Source: Elmis aenea (Eukaryota > Arthropoda > Insecta > Coleoptera > Elmidae). From it: a stretch of DNA of 64,000 nt. Location: positions 1,302,001-1,366,000 of the forward strand of contig OX393578.1 in NCBI GenBank assembly GCA_947652605.1. The letters run 5' to 3'. Position 1 is the first letter of the stretch; every line of letters starts with the position of its first letter. Below the pieces are notes generated by a model, which was not told the DNA's origin, did no database searches, and was given only the letters and a program-made list of their open reading frames with translations. Shown one piece after another: positions 24,301 to 35,273 of this stretch. Position numbers and translations under genes: made by a program.

Positions 24301-25787
24301 ATATTTGACTTCGATATGATAATAAGAATGACTCCTGAGTAAGATCTGTTTAATGTTTTCTAATTATCGTATTTTTAATAAATATATAAATATTTGCTAT
24401 AAATAGACACATAGACCAAGCTTTATAAAAAAGCTCGAAACTGATTTTTAGGTCATCAAGAATATTTTTAATCGACAATGATCAATCGCATATTCTATAC
24501 TTTTCTGGATATGCCAATTGGGGTGGATATATGGTGGGAATGGTGTTTGGTTACATTTATTTCAGTTGCAAAGAGAAGAAGCTATTTTCAAAAAAGGTAA
24601 TATTACGCTACTATCCAGTCGACACCCTCTATAGATTTTACATGCTCTAGTATATTTTTAGTTTTAATAAGTTATCAGGTTTAATAAAAGCAATAAATTC
24701 TTCTTTGACAGATTCATAAAGTTTACTGGTGGATTTTTACTTGTATTCCCCCACTTCTCATCATATTTTTAGGAGGAATTGCTTATCAATCCGATTACGA
24801 GAAATCAAGAATTGGATCTGCAATATACGCAACAGCATCAAAAAATGTGTACGCCCTCAGTTTAGCATTTGGTCTTTTGGGAATGATTTATGGAGCGGGA
24901 TGTAACTACAGAGTAAAATTAATTGTAATGCAAAATTATTAATACATTTTTTAGGGTTTGCACGTCGTTTGCTCATGTGGCAGCCTTTGAACATCCTAGG
25001 AAAACTTTCATATTGTGCATATCTCGTCCATTTGCCAATAGAACGAATTCGAGGAGGAAACAGGAGAACTCCAGTCTATTTGTCTGACTACACAATCGTA
25101 AGTAATTTATAAATAAGGCTCCCCTTTAATTGTGATCACAAATAGGTAATCCACATTTATAGTGCCTACACCAAATGTACAAATTTCAATCAAGACGTGT
25201 TTAATTAAAAATCACTTTTCACTTTATTTTTTTAAGTTTTAAGTCTTAAAATTGTTACACATTTTTGTGTGACCTTATTAAATATACTGCTCAAAACAAT
25301 TAAGGTACATTTTAGATGTTGATTCCAAATTTTACATATCCCTTAATTGTTTTGAGCAGTGTAGTAGAATAACTACGCACATGTGGGCAAAGGTATTTAA
25401 CGATAAAATCTTTTTAACGTGAAGCCTTCAAACTATTTAGGAAATGAAATAGAAGAAAAACAAAAGGATCAAGTGCTTTTTAATTACACACAGTTTCCAT
25501 CATTTAAACAAACTCTGAAATATGACGATGCTGCTTATTTTTATGGTACACCCAGTATATGTAATACTTTTTTTTAGTTATACGAGATGCTGAGTGATGT
25601 GGTTTTTTCTTACATATGCGCAACAATTCTGTGTTTATGCGTGGAATTACCTATATCAGCTCTTCAAAAGTTAATATTACCACAGTTATCTGACAAGAGA
25701 CAAGATAAGGCACCCCCGATGACTATAGAACAACGTATGGAGGCAACAAATGAAACCAATAGTATTTCTATTATATCTAAAATGTAG
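21304..25787 (+). CDS. NRF-6-like membrane acyltransferase A, 12 exons, 666 aa
   Basis: Exons 21304-21382 (or 20908-20986), 21996-22144, 22229-22479, 23064-23170, 23329-23522, 23577-23746, 23822-23990, 24145-24338, 24452-24596, 24712-24901, 24955-25097 and 25578-25787. A signal peptide and an extracellular Cys-rich NRF-type domain (residues about 27-160, six Cys) precede an acyltransferase-3 membrane domain with about ten hydrophobic segments. Family landmarks are IQGIRFFSMILVIMTHAC, AIQTFFMIAGFLL, YANWGGYMVGM and LSYCAYLVH. Family members (worm nrf-6, fly drop-dead and relatives) sit in epithelial membranes and are linked to lipid or small-molecule transfer; the substrate is unknown. The N-terminal domain lacks the first segment usually found before the GDY/FxxC region, so it is a short form. 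Intron 6 begins GC (AG/GCAAGT) where B and C have GT. Intron 11 holds a mariner-like MITE. Confidence 0.9.
25285..25361. mobile_element. Tc1/mariner-like mini-MITE (77 bp)
   Basis: Inverted ends (CTGCTCAAAACAATTAAGG and its complement) are flanked by TA on both sides, in intron 11 of NRF gene A. ACTGCTCAAAA-type ends with TA duplications are typical of Tc1/mariner. Confidence 0.65.
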
Positions 25788-25799
25788 CATTCAAAATTT

Positions 25800-26400
25800 A
25801 AAAACACCTTATGTAGTTCAAAGCACCTTAATTTATCACAAAACATACTAAAACACTTTATGACCCTATATTTCTGTAAACAAAATTCTTTTAATGATAG
25901 AAACGTCCCAATTTCTATAGAATGTAAGACTTAACAACATGTTCATCATTTTTATACTTAATAATATTCACATGTTAGAATTTGATGGTTTATAAATTCG
26001 GTTAAGGTACCACAAGACTATACAAAGAAACAATACATAAGGTCAAGTTTAAATATTGGAGAGGCATCTTAACATTTATTTGCTTCTTGGTGAATCTTCG
26101 TTAATCCAAACTTTACTTGCCTATTATTAATTAAATTATAAAGTCGCTTTAAACTTTTGAGTTTAGGGAAACACCCTAGATTCGCCTCATATAAATTTTA
26201 ATAAAGTAACGTTATTATTTACACTTTGCAGTACCATTTTTTCCATTGAATATCAAATTTAAGAGCTATAAAGTACACTAATAAGCAAAACAAAGTTGAT
26301 TACCTCCACCGAATTATTGAAACAAAACAAAAAAAAATTTCACACCATGTTTTATAACAAGTAATAAAATTATATTCACACAAAAATGAATCTTATTGAA
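25800..26400. other. 3' flank of gene A, copy of an array-associated flank repeat
   Basis: Positions about 25925-26145 ('gaatttgatggtttat', 'aaggtaccaca', 'ggcatct') are homologous to the flanks after D (about 34375-34560) and after C (about 42250-42490). No gene was found. About 26165-26210 repeats the 'accctagatt' segment seen near 20410 and 34728. Confidence 0.6.
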
Positions 26401-26411
26401 GTGTAAATAAA

Positions 26412-26700
26412 AACTTCCATATAAAACAACACGCCAACAGACTTTGGGTCAGTTTGATTTTTTCTGGGTCCTGTAAAGATATATATCCAAGTATATAAAC
26501 GATTTTCATTAAAGTTTTATTGAAACTGAAATGATAAACAAGTCAAATAAATTTAACTTAAAAAAATAAGTGCGATCACTTGAACATTAAAATATATATT
26601 ATATTCGCAAGGACTTGCATGAAAATAAAATGTTTGCGATGCGTTGCTAATTAAAAAAAACAGTGTTTAATCTTACAGTGAAAAGCACTTTATTGTTGTA
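26412..26700 (+). repeat. NRF promoter/first-exon module M3 (broken exon)
   Basis: The upstream part matches the other modules. The exon has lost its ATG (GTGTTTAATCTTACAG remains), and after 'agcactttattgttg' an in-frame TAA appears and the rest is missing, running straight into module M4. It cannot start a gene. Confidence 0.75.
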
Positions 26701-26703
26701 ATA

Positions 26704-27042
26704 TTATATAACACGACATGCTAAGGGACGTTGAATTAGTTCAATTTATTCTGGGCCTGTAAAGATATCTATATGCATGTGTGAACGATACCTATTCATC
26801 AATGCTTCATCATAGTTTTATTGAAACTGAAATGCTAAACAAGTCAAATAAATTTAACTTAAAACAATAAGTGCGATCACTTGGATATTAAAATAAATAT
26901 AATCGCAAGGACTTGCATGAAAATAAAATATATTCGCGACGCGTTGCTAATAAAAAAGGCACAATGTTTAATTTTACAGTGAAAAGCGCTCTTTTACTGT
27001 TTTTAGTAGGTTCTTTTGGTGATTTAAATGCTGCGTTAGTAG
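26704..27042 (+). repeat. NRF promoter/first-exon module M4 (gene B)
   Basis: Intact module. The first exon at 26964-27042 encodes MFNFTVKSALLLFLVGSF and onward, with donor G/GTAAGT. Confidence 0.75.
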
Positions 27043-30000
27043 GTAAGTAATAAAATTTGCATACATACATCAAAAATTGCGAGGATCTAGAAAAATTCCT
27101 TTTTGTATTACCCAAGTTCTAAAAACAAAATTTTATTGGCTGCTTATCATTCTTTTTTCGTACCGTTACAATTAATTTTGTTCGTCTAGTTAAAGCATAA
27201 AAGATAATCAACTACAATTATTCAAAATCTGACTAGAAACTACAAGTTTTTGACTGTGGTTATGTTTTATGGAGAATTTTTAATAAATGATGAAGAAACC
27301 TGCAAAAACTTATTTAAAAATTAAACCGCCTAAAAGAATTAGTGTATATGAAAGTTTAACTCGTGTAAATGATTATTTATGATCACCATGGCTCAACGCA
27401 AAAGAACAATAAAAATCAAAAACTATTCTTAGAGTGGGTTTCATATTCATGAATCTTATGTTCCGACGAAGGAACGAGAATCTCGAAACCAGTCTGAATT
27501 TTTGTCAAGAAGTCATAAGATTAGTGATTTATTGCTAAACAAACCATTGAAAATTATATAATTCAATTTCAATAAAATTATACGCTCGAGTTTATTAAAA
27601 AAATTACTGAATCTATTACAATAAAATCCTATTAAGGACGAGTCTGTTCATCGGTTACTATTTTTTTTTCTAAACCTATTTTGATTAAATTGGATGATAT
27701 ATTATAATTATTATTATAACGTCTACCAATTTTTATCTAAAATATTGATTGATAACAACAGTTTTTGTGTTTGAAAATTTCTATTAATTCTCTGATAACT
27801 CTTTTATTATTTTTTCCCCACTATTTAATCGCTGATCAAAATCTATTAAATATTTTGTATTGTGCAAATGCTGATTTATTTGTTTGGTTTAATTTTGTAT
27901 CACTAGGGTGTTCTTTCACACGAATTGTATTGTTCGTTTGTATTGGTTTGTCCTGGTAAAATCAAGTTTGTCAATTCCTTTGCATTCTTAAGCAATTTTA
28001 TGTTTAACACTGTTCATTAACAGACGAAGAAACTTGTGCAATCAATTTAGGAAAATCATTTATGTTCAAAAGGTTTGACAACGCATTAAAAAAAAACTGT
28101 TATTATTTACTTTAGAAGTTACATTAATTTTAAACTTTTATAAGATTTCTGCTTATTATTTCACAGTTTGTTGAACTGTTTCAGCAAATGGAAAGTTGAA
28201 CAAAACATAAAAACCGCAAGGTCATTAACAGTGCTTTTAAAATACATATTTTATGTCGTGTTTATGTATGTACACAGTAATGGACTAATTGATGTTATTC
28301 ACAATAAACTCTGTATTTTTAATTGTAATTTGTGTGTTTATCGTTCAAGGCCTCGTCAAATGACGCAAAACTTACCAATAAAATATTTACGTTAAGAATA
28401 ATAATTAATTTAATCAGGCCAATTAAAAAGTCCATTGATTCATATTTACAATTTTGAATGATTTAAAATTTTCAAGAAAAATATGGGAATACGTTATCAT
28501 TAGAAATCAACATACTTTATGATAAAAAAACAAGTGAAGTTGATGGCTTTTCATGTTCACAAACATTCACTATTTTCCATACCTTCGTTCTTGTTACGTA
28601 CTACATGCAATAATAAAATTGAAAGCAATATTGCATTTTTGTATTGTACTAACAAGGCAAAGAAAAGTATTTTCAAAAAGTTAAAACGTTCAAAGGCTTA
28701 AAGTGGATTTTTATTAAATTTTGTGTAATTTTTAGATGATTATGAGCTCATGCCACCACTTTTCCATCTGGACGATTGGGAAAAATGCTTAATGTTAAAT
28801 GAAAAAGCCTTGTACTGTCAAGTTACGGTACAAATGTCTCCAATAGACCCCAACAATTCTTCCAAAGAATGGAAAGTCATACAAGTAAGTAATATATAAT
28901 ATATCCCTGTTAATAACAACAAATTAAAAATTTATTCTGGTTCCAAGTGCAGCTCAACTGATTTTTTGACTTATAGGATGCCATAAAAGACGTGCAAAAT
29001 TATCGCCACGACAGATTAAGATACGGTATATGTGTACCAACGTGGTGTCCCAATTACGCAAAGAACAATTACAGTTTCAAAATGGACGAAGAATTTTTAC
29101 GAAAAGAAATATCTCAGTGTTTCAGCATTAAATTTCAGGATATGGCCCTCAAAGGAAATGTAACCGAAATGCATTGTGAAACACAAGAAAATTTTTATAA
29201 AATTGACAAATATGACCTAATAATTGGGTAAGTCTAATCAAAATTTAAAATGATGTCTTAAAAAAACACTCATGAATATAATTTTCCATTAGTATAGGTA
29301 CTTAGAAAAAAAAAAAAATTGCCCTGTAAAATATATTGTGTGGTCAAATAAAGCAAATTTTTGATCTGAATATTAGGTTAATAAATAAGTTACTTCACTT
29401 AGTTTAAATAATACTCCTAATTAAATTGCAATTTTCTGAGTCGAGTTTTTCAATATTATTCAAATAAAAATTGTTTAACGTCTGCCACTACTTTCAAACC
29501 TGCATTATTTATAAAAATAATTATTTTTTTAAAACAAACTGTGATCTGGAAATTTTTTTTCGACAGGAAAATATTTTTCACGTCCGTTTGAAACAAGTGA
29601 CATTTTAATCGGTTTCTTTTCTAACTTAGCGTTAAACTCTTGTACATTAAACACGTAGTATTTACATATAGGTAGATACTAATTTATAAACAATTAATTA
29701 AACTATTCAAAACTTATAGAACACACCATTTATACAAAATACAAATGTATTTCTACACTTATATTTAAAATGAAACAATTAAATAATTCAACCACTAATT
29801 AAAGAAAAAAGAATTATGTATTGTTGATGGAGTTATTTCCATTATTCCTACAAGTTGGTAATTATATGTTTTTACTACCATATTATTATATTTTAATCGG
29901 GTTTTTTTCTTAACTTGCCGTCGAAGTCTCTAGTTACGTATTTAATACGTATTTATATTTAAGAAAGTTCACTTAAACAATTTAAACACTCAAAGAACGA

Positions 30001-32800
30001 ACCATTTACATAAGTATTTATATATTTACGGTAAAATGAAGTCATTAAATAAATCAACGTTAATCAAAAAAATCAATTTTGTATTGTTTATGTGTTGTCA
30101 TTAAAAATATATGTTTTTAGAGTAACTTTAGTATCATACACAATGCTAATAATTTTTGGTACTTACTATGAAGGGAAGGCTCGTTATAAGACGAAAGAAG
30201 AATACAAAAAGATAACGGGAACAACCTGTAAGTGAATAAACAAATTTACTATCTATTTTAAAAAATGTAAATAAATAAATGTTAAATAACTAATTAAAGA
30301 TAATAGTATTTAAGTCTAGCACAAAACGTTTTACATTATTTTTTCGTGGAGCTTCATGCAAAAAATAATACCTAAAATATCTATTTTTCCCCATCATATT
30401 CCAGTTGGCAAAATACTGACTTGCTTTTCACTGCCGAAAAATTGGAGCAAGCTACGAACCCCAAGCAAAATTCCCGATGCTATAGCCCTGCAGCCCATTC
30501 AAGGCATCCGCTTTTTTACTATGATCCTGGTTATTATGACCCATACATGCATGGTTTCGCTGGCTTCTCCAATAATAAACCCCCAGTATATAGAGACAGT
30601 GAGTACGAAAAATAAAAAACAACTCGTTACCCATTTAAAACCTTTTTTTTTCCCTTATAGATTACTGAAAACATTCAGCACATGTTTCTATTAAATGGCC
30701 ACTGCGCTATTCAAATATTTTTTATGATATCTGGATTTTTACTATCTTTCCACTTTTGTCAGCTTATGGAAAAGAAGAAAGATTTTAAATTAAGCTCTCT
30801 AATTTTGGCGTTTGTACATCGTTATATACGGTAAGCTAACGTTTTTTTTTTAAATCATTGTGCTTGTTGAAAATGATCTTTTTCTAAAACACTTTTTTTT
30901 TAGACTGACTCCTGCTTTGCTTGTAGTAATGGCGGTTAGTGGTACGTGGTTATATCATTTGGGCAGGGGTCCCATATGGGACGATATAGTCGGCTATGAG
31001 TACAGAAATTGTAGGAAGAATGGATGGACAAATCTTTTATACATCAACAATATTTATATCGATCGTGAAAAGGTAAAATTTTTAATAGATACACCTAAAA
31101 TTGCCAAAAAAATAAAGTTTGACATGATCCTTAAAGAAAAATTACGTTTGCGATTTTAAATTTAAATTTTTTAATTAATAGATGCATTAACACAATAATT
31201 CCAGTATTTCCACTTTTTCAATTTAAAACCAAAAATACTTTGTACATTATTTTGTTGTAATAATCTTTTATCTTTATTTATTTTAGTGTTTACTTCAAAC
31301 ATGGTATATAGCTGCAGACACTCAACTATATATGTTGTCTCTAATAGTGATTGGTTTCATGTGGAAATTTAAAAACTATACCAAATTAATACTGGGCGTT
31401 TTCACCACAATAGCATTTCTAATACCTGCAGTTCTCAGTTACATATTTGATTTCGATATGATAATAAGAATAACTCCTGAGTAAGATCTCTTTAATGTTT
31501 TCTAATTATCGTATTTTTAATAAATATATAAATATTTAATATAGGTACATAGACACATGCACCAAGTTTTATAAAAAAGCTTGAAACTGATTTTTAGGTC
31601 ATCGAGAATATTTTTAATCGACATTGATCAATCGCCTATTCTATACTTTTCTGGATATGCCAATTGGGGTGGATATATGGTTGGAATGGTGTTTGGTTAC
31701 ATTTATTTCAGTTGCAAAGAGAAGAAGCTATTTTCAAAAAAGGTAATATTGCGAAATTTTTAACTGAAGTGAGGCTGCACATTCAAGTGTACTTTTAGTT
31801 TTAATAAACTATTGGGTATACATATCTAATAATATTGTAATACCAGTAATAAATTATTTTTTAACAGATTCATGAAGTTTACTGGTGGATTTTTACTTGG
31901 ATACCACCATTGCTCATTATATTTTTAGGAGGAATTGCTTATCAATCCGGTTACGAGAAATCAAGAATTGGATCTGCAATATACGCAACAGCATCAAAAA
32001 ATGTGTACGCCCTTAGTTTAGCATTTGGTCTTTTAGGGTTAATTTGTGGAACAGGATGTAACTATAGTACAATCAATCGTAATTTAAAATCATTAATACC
32101 TTTTTTTAGGGTTTGTACGTCCTTTGCTTATGTGGCAGCCTTTGAACGCCCTAGGAAGACTATCATATGGTGCTTATTTGGTTCATTTACCAATAGAACG
32201 AATTCGAGGAGGAAACAGGAGAACTCCAGTTTATTTGTCTGATTACACAATCGTAAGTAATTTTTTAAAAAAGGCTCACCTTTATTTGTGGTCTCAAATA
32301 ATCCGCATTTATGGTACACCAAATGTACAAACTTTAATCAAGACATTGTGTTTAATTAAAAATCAGTTTTCACTTTGTTTTTATTTAAAGTGCACACGTT
32401 AGCAAATAATTTTAGAAAAAAAAATCTAACGTAAAGCGTTCAAACTATTCAGGAATGAAATCGAAGAAATACAAAAGTATGAAGTCCCTTTAACTTTCAC
32501 ACAACTTGAGTCACTTAAACAAACTATGAAATATAATTATGCTGCAGTTTTTTATGGTACACCCAGTTATATGTAGTACTTTTTTTTTAGTTATACGAGA
32601 TGTTGTGTGATGTGGTTTTTACTTACATATGCGCAACAATTCTGTATTTATGCGTGGAATTACCTATATCAGCTCTTCAAACGTTAATATTACCACAATT
32701 ATCTGACAAGAGACAAGACAAGGCACCTCCAACGACTGCAGAACAACCTAGGGAAGCAATAAATGGAACCGATGGTATTTCTATTATATCCAGGTTGTAG
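26964..32800 (+). CDS. NRF-6-like membrane acyltransferase B, 12 exons, 666 aa
   Basis: Exons 26964-27042, 28736-28884, 28977-29227, 30121-30227, 30405-30598, 30661-30830, 30904-31072, 31287-31480, 31598-31742, 31868-32057, 32110-32252 and 32591-32800; every exon length equals that of gene A. Domain order is the same: signal peptide, six-Cys NRF domain, multi-pass acyltransferase-3 domain. Differences from A and C include LSYGAYLVH where the others have LSYCAYLVH, and GHCAIQIFFMISGFLLSF in exon 6. All junctions are GT-AG. Intron 1 (1.7 kb) is homologous to that of gene C and unlike the 0.6-kb intron of A. A poly(A) signal AATAAA is at 32833-32838. Substrate unknown; intact and presumably expressed. 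Confidence 0.9.
27463..27530 (+). repeat. dispersed GACGAAGG...GAAACCAGT repeat (gene B intron 1)
   Basis: Blocks GACGAAGGAACGAGAATCTC, then GAAACCAGTCTGAATTTTTG and CAAGAAGTCATAAG. The copy at 35667-35733 in gene C intron 1 is its direct paralogue through the array duplication. Confidence 0.5.
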
Positions 32801-33520
32801 CATTCAAGATTATGTCAAACGATCACTCAAAAAATAAAGTTTTAAAATCCATAGTTCAATGTTTATGTATTGTTTTAATTCTTCGCTTAAAGGAATAATT
32901 GTAGTTTTATGTAAATAAACAATTCCTTCAAGGTGATAGCAACAGTAATTTTACAAAATAATATTATTATGGAGATCTAAATTTAAGTTTACTAAAAAGC
33001 TATCAAGACGAAAATATTTTGCCAAGTTTTGTAGGTATATTTTACTATCGATATATCGGTAACTAAAGTCTTGTTTAAATTAACCCAAGTGTATGAAAGC
33101 TTGTGATGAATCCAAATCTCTTTCCAAACTTTAGATGATCCGATTCGTTCGGAAATTATTCAAAAACTAAATAATATGTATTGAAACGCAAGCAATAATC
33201 AAACGATGGCACTTGTTTGCTGATATTTCTTCAAATAATTCCCAAGTCACAGGCGACTTTTTTATTTCTTATGGAAGGAAGCCGTATTGAATATTCACAT
33301 AACTAAACAGAAGATTTACTTTTAAATACAACAATTTATCACACCATTCTTAATGCAACAAATTACAAAAAATTTGAATAATCAAAAACTATAAGAATAA
33401 AAAAAATACTCTTTTATTTGGTTGGTGGTTAACGATTTCATGATATAAGCGTTTGGTGCAATTCATTTTATTTAGCAATTTTGATGCTGGTTGATGAGGG
33501 AACTTAAAACAGAGTTTTAG
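32801..33520. other. spacer between gene B and the deleted copy D
   Basis: Contains the gene B poly(A) signal (32833-32838) and AT-rich sequence. It lacks the flank repeat found after A, C and D. No gene supported. Confidence 0.55.
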
Positions 33521-34187
33521 GTCATTCAGAGTATTATTAATCGACATTGATCAATCGCCTATTCTATACATTTCTGGATATGCCAATTGGGGTGGATATA
33601 TGGTGGGAATGGTGTTTGGTTACATTTATTTCAGGTGCAAGGAAAAGAAACTGTTTTCTAAAAAGGCAATAGTTTGCTATTTATTCAGTCAACACTCCCA
33701 TTGATACCTTAACTTTTAATGGAAGTAGATTTCACATGCTTAAGTGTATTTTTTGTTTTAATAAGTTATCAGGTTTAATAAAAGGAATAAATTCTTTTTT
33801 AGCAGATTCATAAAGTTTATTGGTGGGTTTTTATTAGTATGTCCCCACTTCTCATCATATATTTAGGAGAAATTGCTTATCAATCCGATTATGAGAAATC
33901 AAGAATTGGATCTGCAATATACGCTACAGTATCAAAAAATGTGTGGGCCCTTAGTTTAGCATTTGGTCTTTTAGGAATTATTTATGGAACAGGATGTAAC
34001 TTTAGAGTAAAATGAATTGTTATGCAAAATTATTAATACATTTTTTAGGGTTTGGACGTCGTTTGCTCATTTGGCAGCCTTATCTGATAAGACACAAGAT
34101 AAGGCACCTCCACAGACAGAAGCACGACCTGTAGAAGGAGATAATGGAACCAATGGGATTTCTATTACACAAATATCTAGGATGTAG
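33521..34187 (+). pseudogene. deleted NRF-6-like copy D (exons 9-11 and fused exon 12)
   Basis: Homologues of exon 9 (33521-33665), exon 10 (33806-33995) and the start of exon 11 (from 34049) keep their lengths. No exons 1-8 are present. Exon 11 breaks after TGGCAGCC and runs directly into the exon 12 tail (TTATCTGATAAGAC...), removing the last membrane segment and LSYCAYLVH. The exon 9 donor is GC (AAG/GCAATA). It ends at a TAG homologous to the real stop. This is a truncated relic; no functional product is expected. Confidence 0.9.
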
Positions 34188-34229
34188 CATTCAAATAAAA
34201 CTCACACGACATGCTAAAAAAATTAAATA

Positions 34230-34980
34230 TCATACTCACAAATACAATCTCTTGATGCACAGGGAAAGAAAATAGATAGGCAGAGTTTTATTAACACTAC
34301 ATGTAAGTACAGATGCCATAGGTAAAAAAGAAAAACCAAAAAAATGACTAAAATAAATACATAAAACTTTCATAGTAATGTAACACTTAACAATATGTAC
34401 ATCATTTTTATATTAATATCATTAAAAAGTTAGAATTTGATGGTTTATTAATTCCGTGAAGGTACCACAACACTACAGCAAAAACTCAACAATAAAAAAA
34501 TTTGATATTAACAAGATATCTTGCAGGTAAATAGCGACTGAACACAGATTCCATATGTAGCTAGAAACTGTATAATCAATCAACAATTACTGATTTATTT
34601 ATATTACTTAATAATTACAAACACTTTTATATACTATTTTTTGTAAAATGAAGATTCCCAATCATAAGGACCTCGAGAAATAAGAAACCCTAGTTTTAAA
34701 ACTCAAAAATTTAAAGTGTTATGGGAACACCCTAGATTAACCCCATATTAATCCAAATAAAATAACTGGCATAGCACTGACGTAATTATTAACACATAGG
34801 TACAATATTCTTTTTTCAATTTAGTTTCGATTTTAAGAGCAACATGGTACGCAAAACAAAAGTTGATCACCTCCACCGATTTAATAAAAACACGCACGAC
34901 ATATTTTCGCAATATGTTGTATGACAAGTGATGAAGCTGTAGTTGCACAAAACTGCATCTTATTGAACAATTAAACGGAT
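34230..34980. other. array flank repeat after copy D
   Basis: 34230-34575 matches 42101-42680 after gene C ('ctcacaaatacaatctc', 'gataggcagagtttta', 'gaaggtaccacaacactac', 'aacaagatatcttgcagg'). 34720-34980 matches the upstream part of the module region at 20.4-20.7 kb. No gene. Confidence 0.65.
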
Positions 34981-35273
34981 ATTTCCATATAACACACCAT
35001 GCTAAGGGGACTTTGAATCAGTTCGATTTATTCAGAGCTTTGTAAAGCTATACATGTGAATGATTTTCATCAAAGTTTTATAGATACTGAAATGCTAAAT
35101 GCGTCAAATCAATTTAACTTTAAAAAAATAATAAGTAAGAACACTTGGATTAAATAAAATATATTCGCGACGCGTTGCTAATAAAAAAGGCACAATGTTT
35201 AATTTTACAGTGAAAACCGCTCTTTTGCTGTTTTTAGTAGGTTCTTTTGGTGATTTAAATGCTGCGTTAGTAG
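34981..35273 (+). repeat. NRF promoter/first-exon module M5 (gene C)
   Basis: Single intact module. The first exon at 35195-35273 encodes MFNFTVKTALLLFLVGSF and onward. Confidence 0.75.

Noticed and set aside
24902..24916. Donor after AGA (AGA/GTAAAA) for NRF exon 10
   Set aside because: It throws exon 11 out of frame; the earlier T/GTAACT donor keeps frame in all copies and explains why a 2-nt difference in B is harmless.
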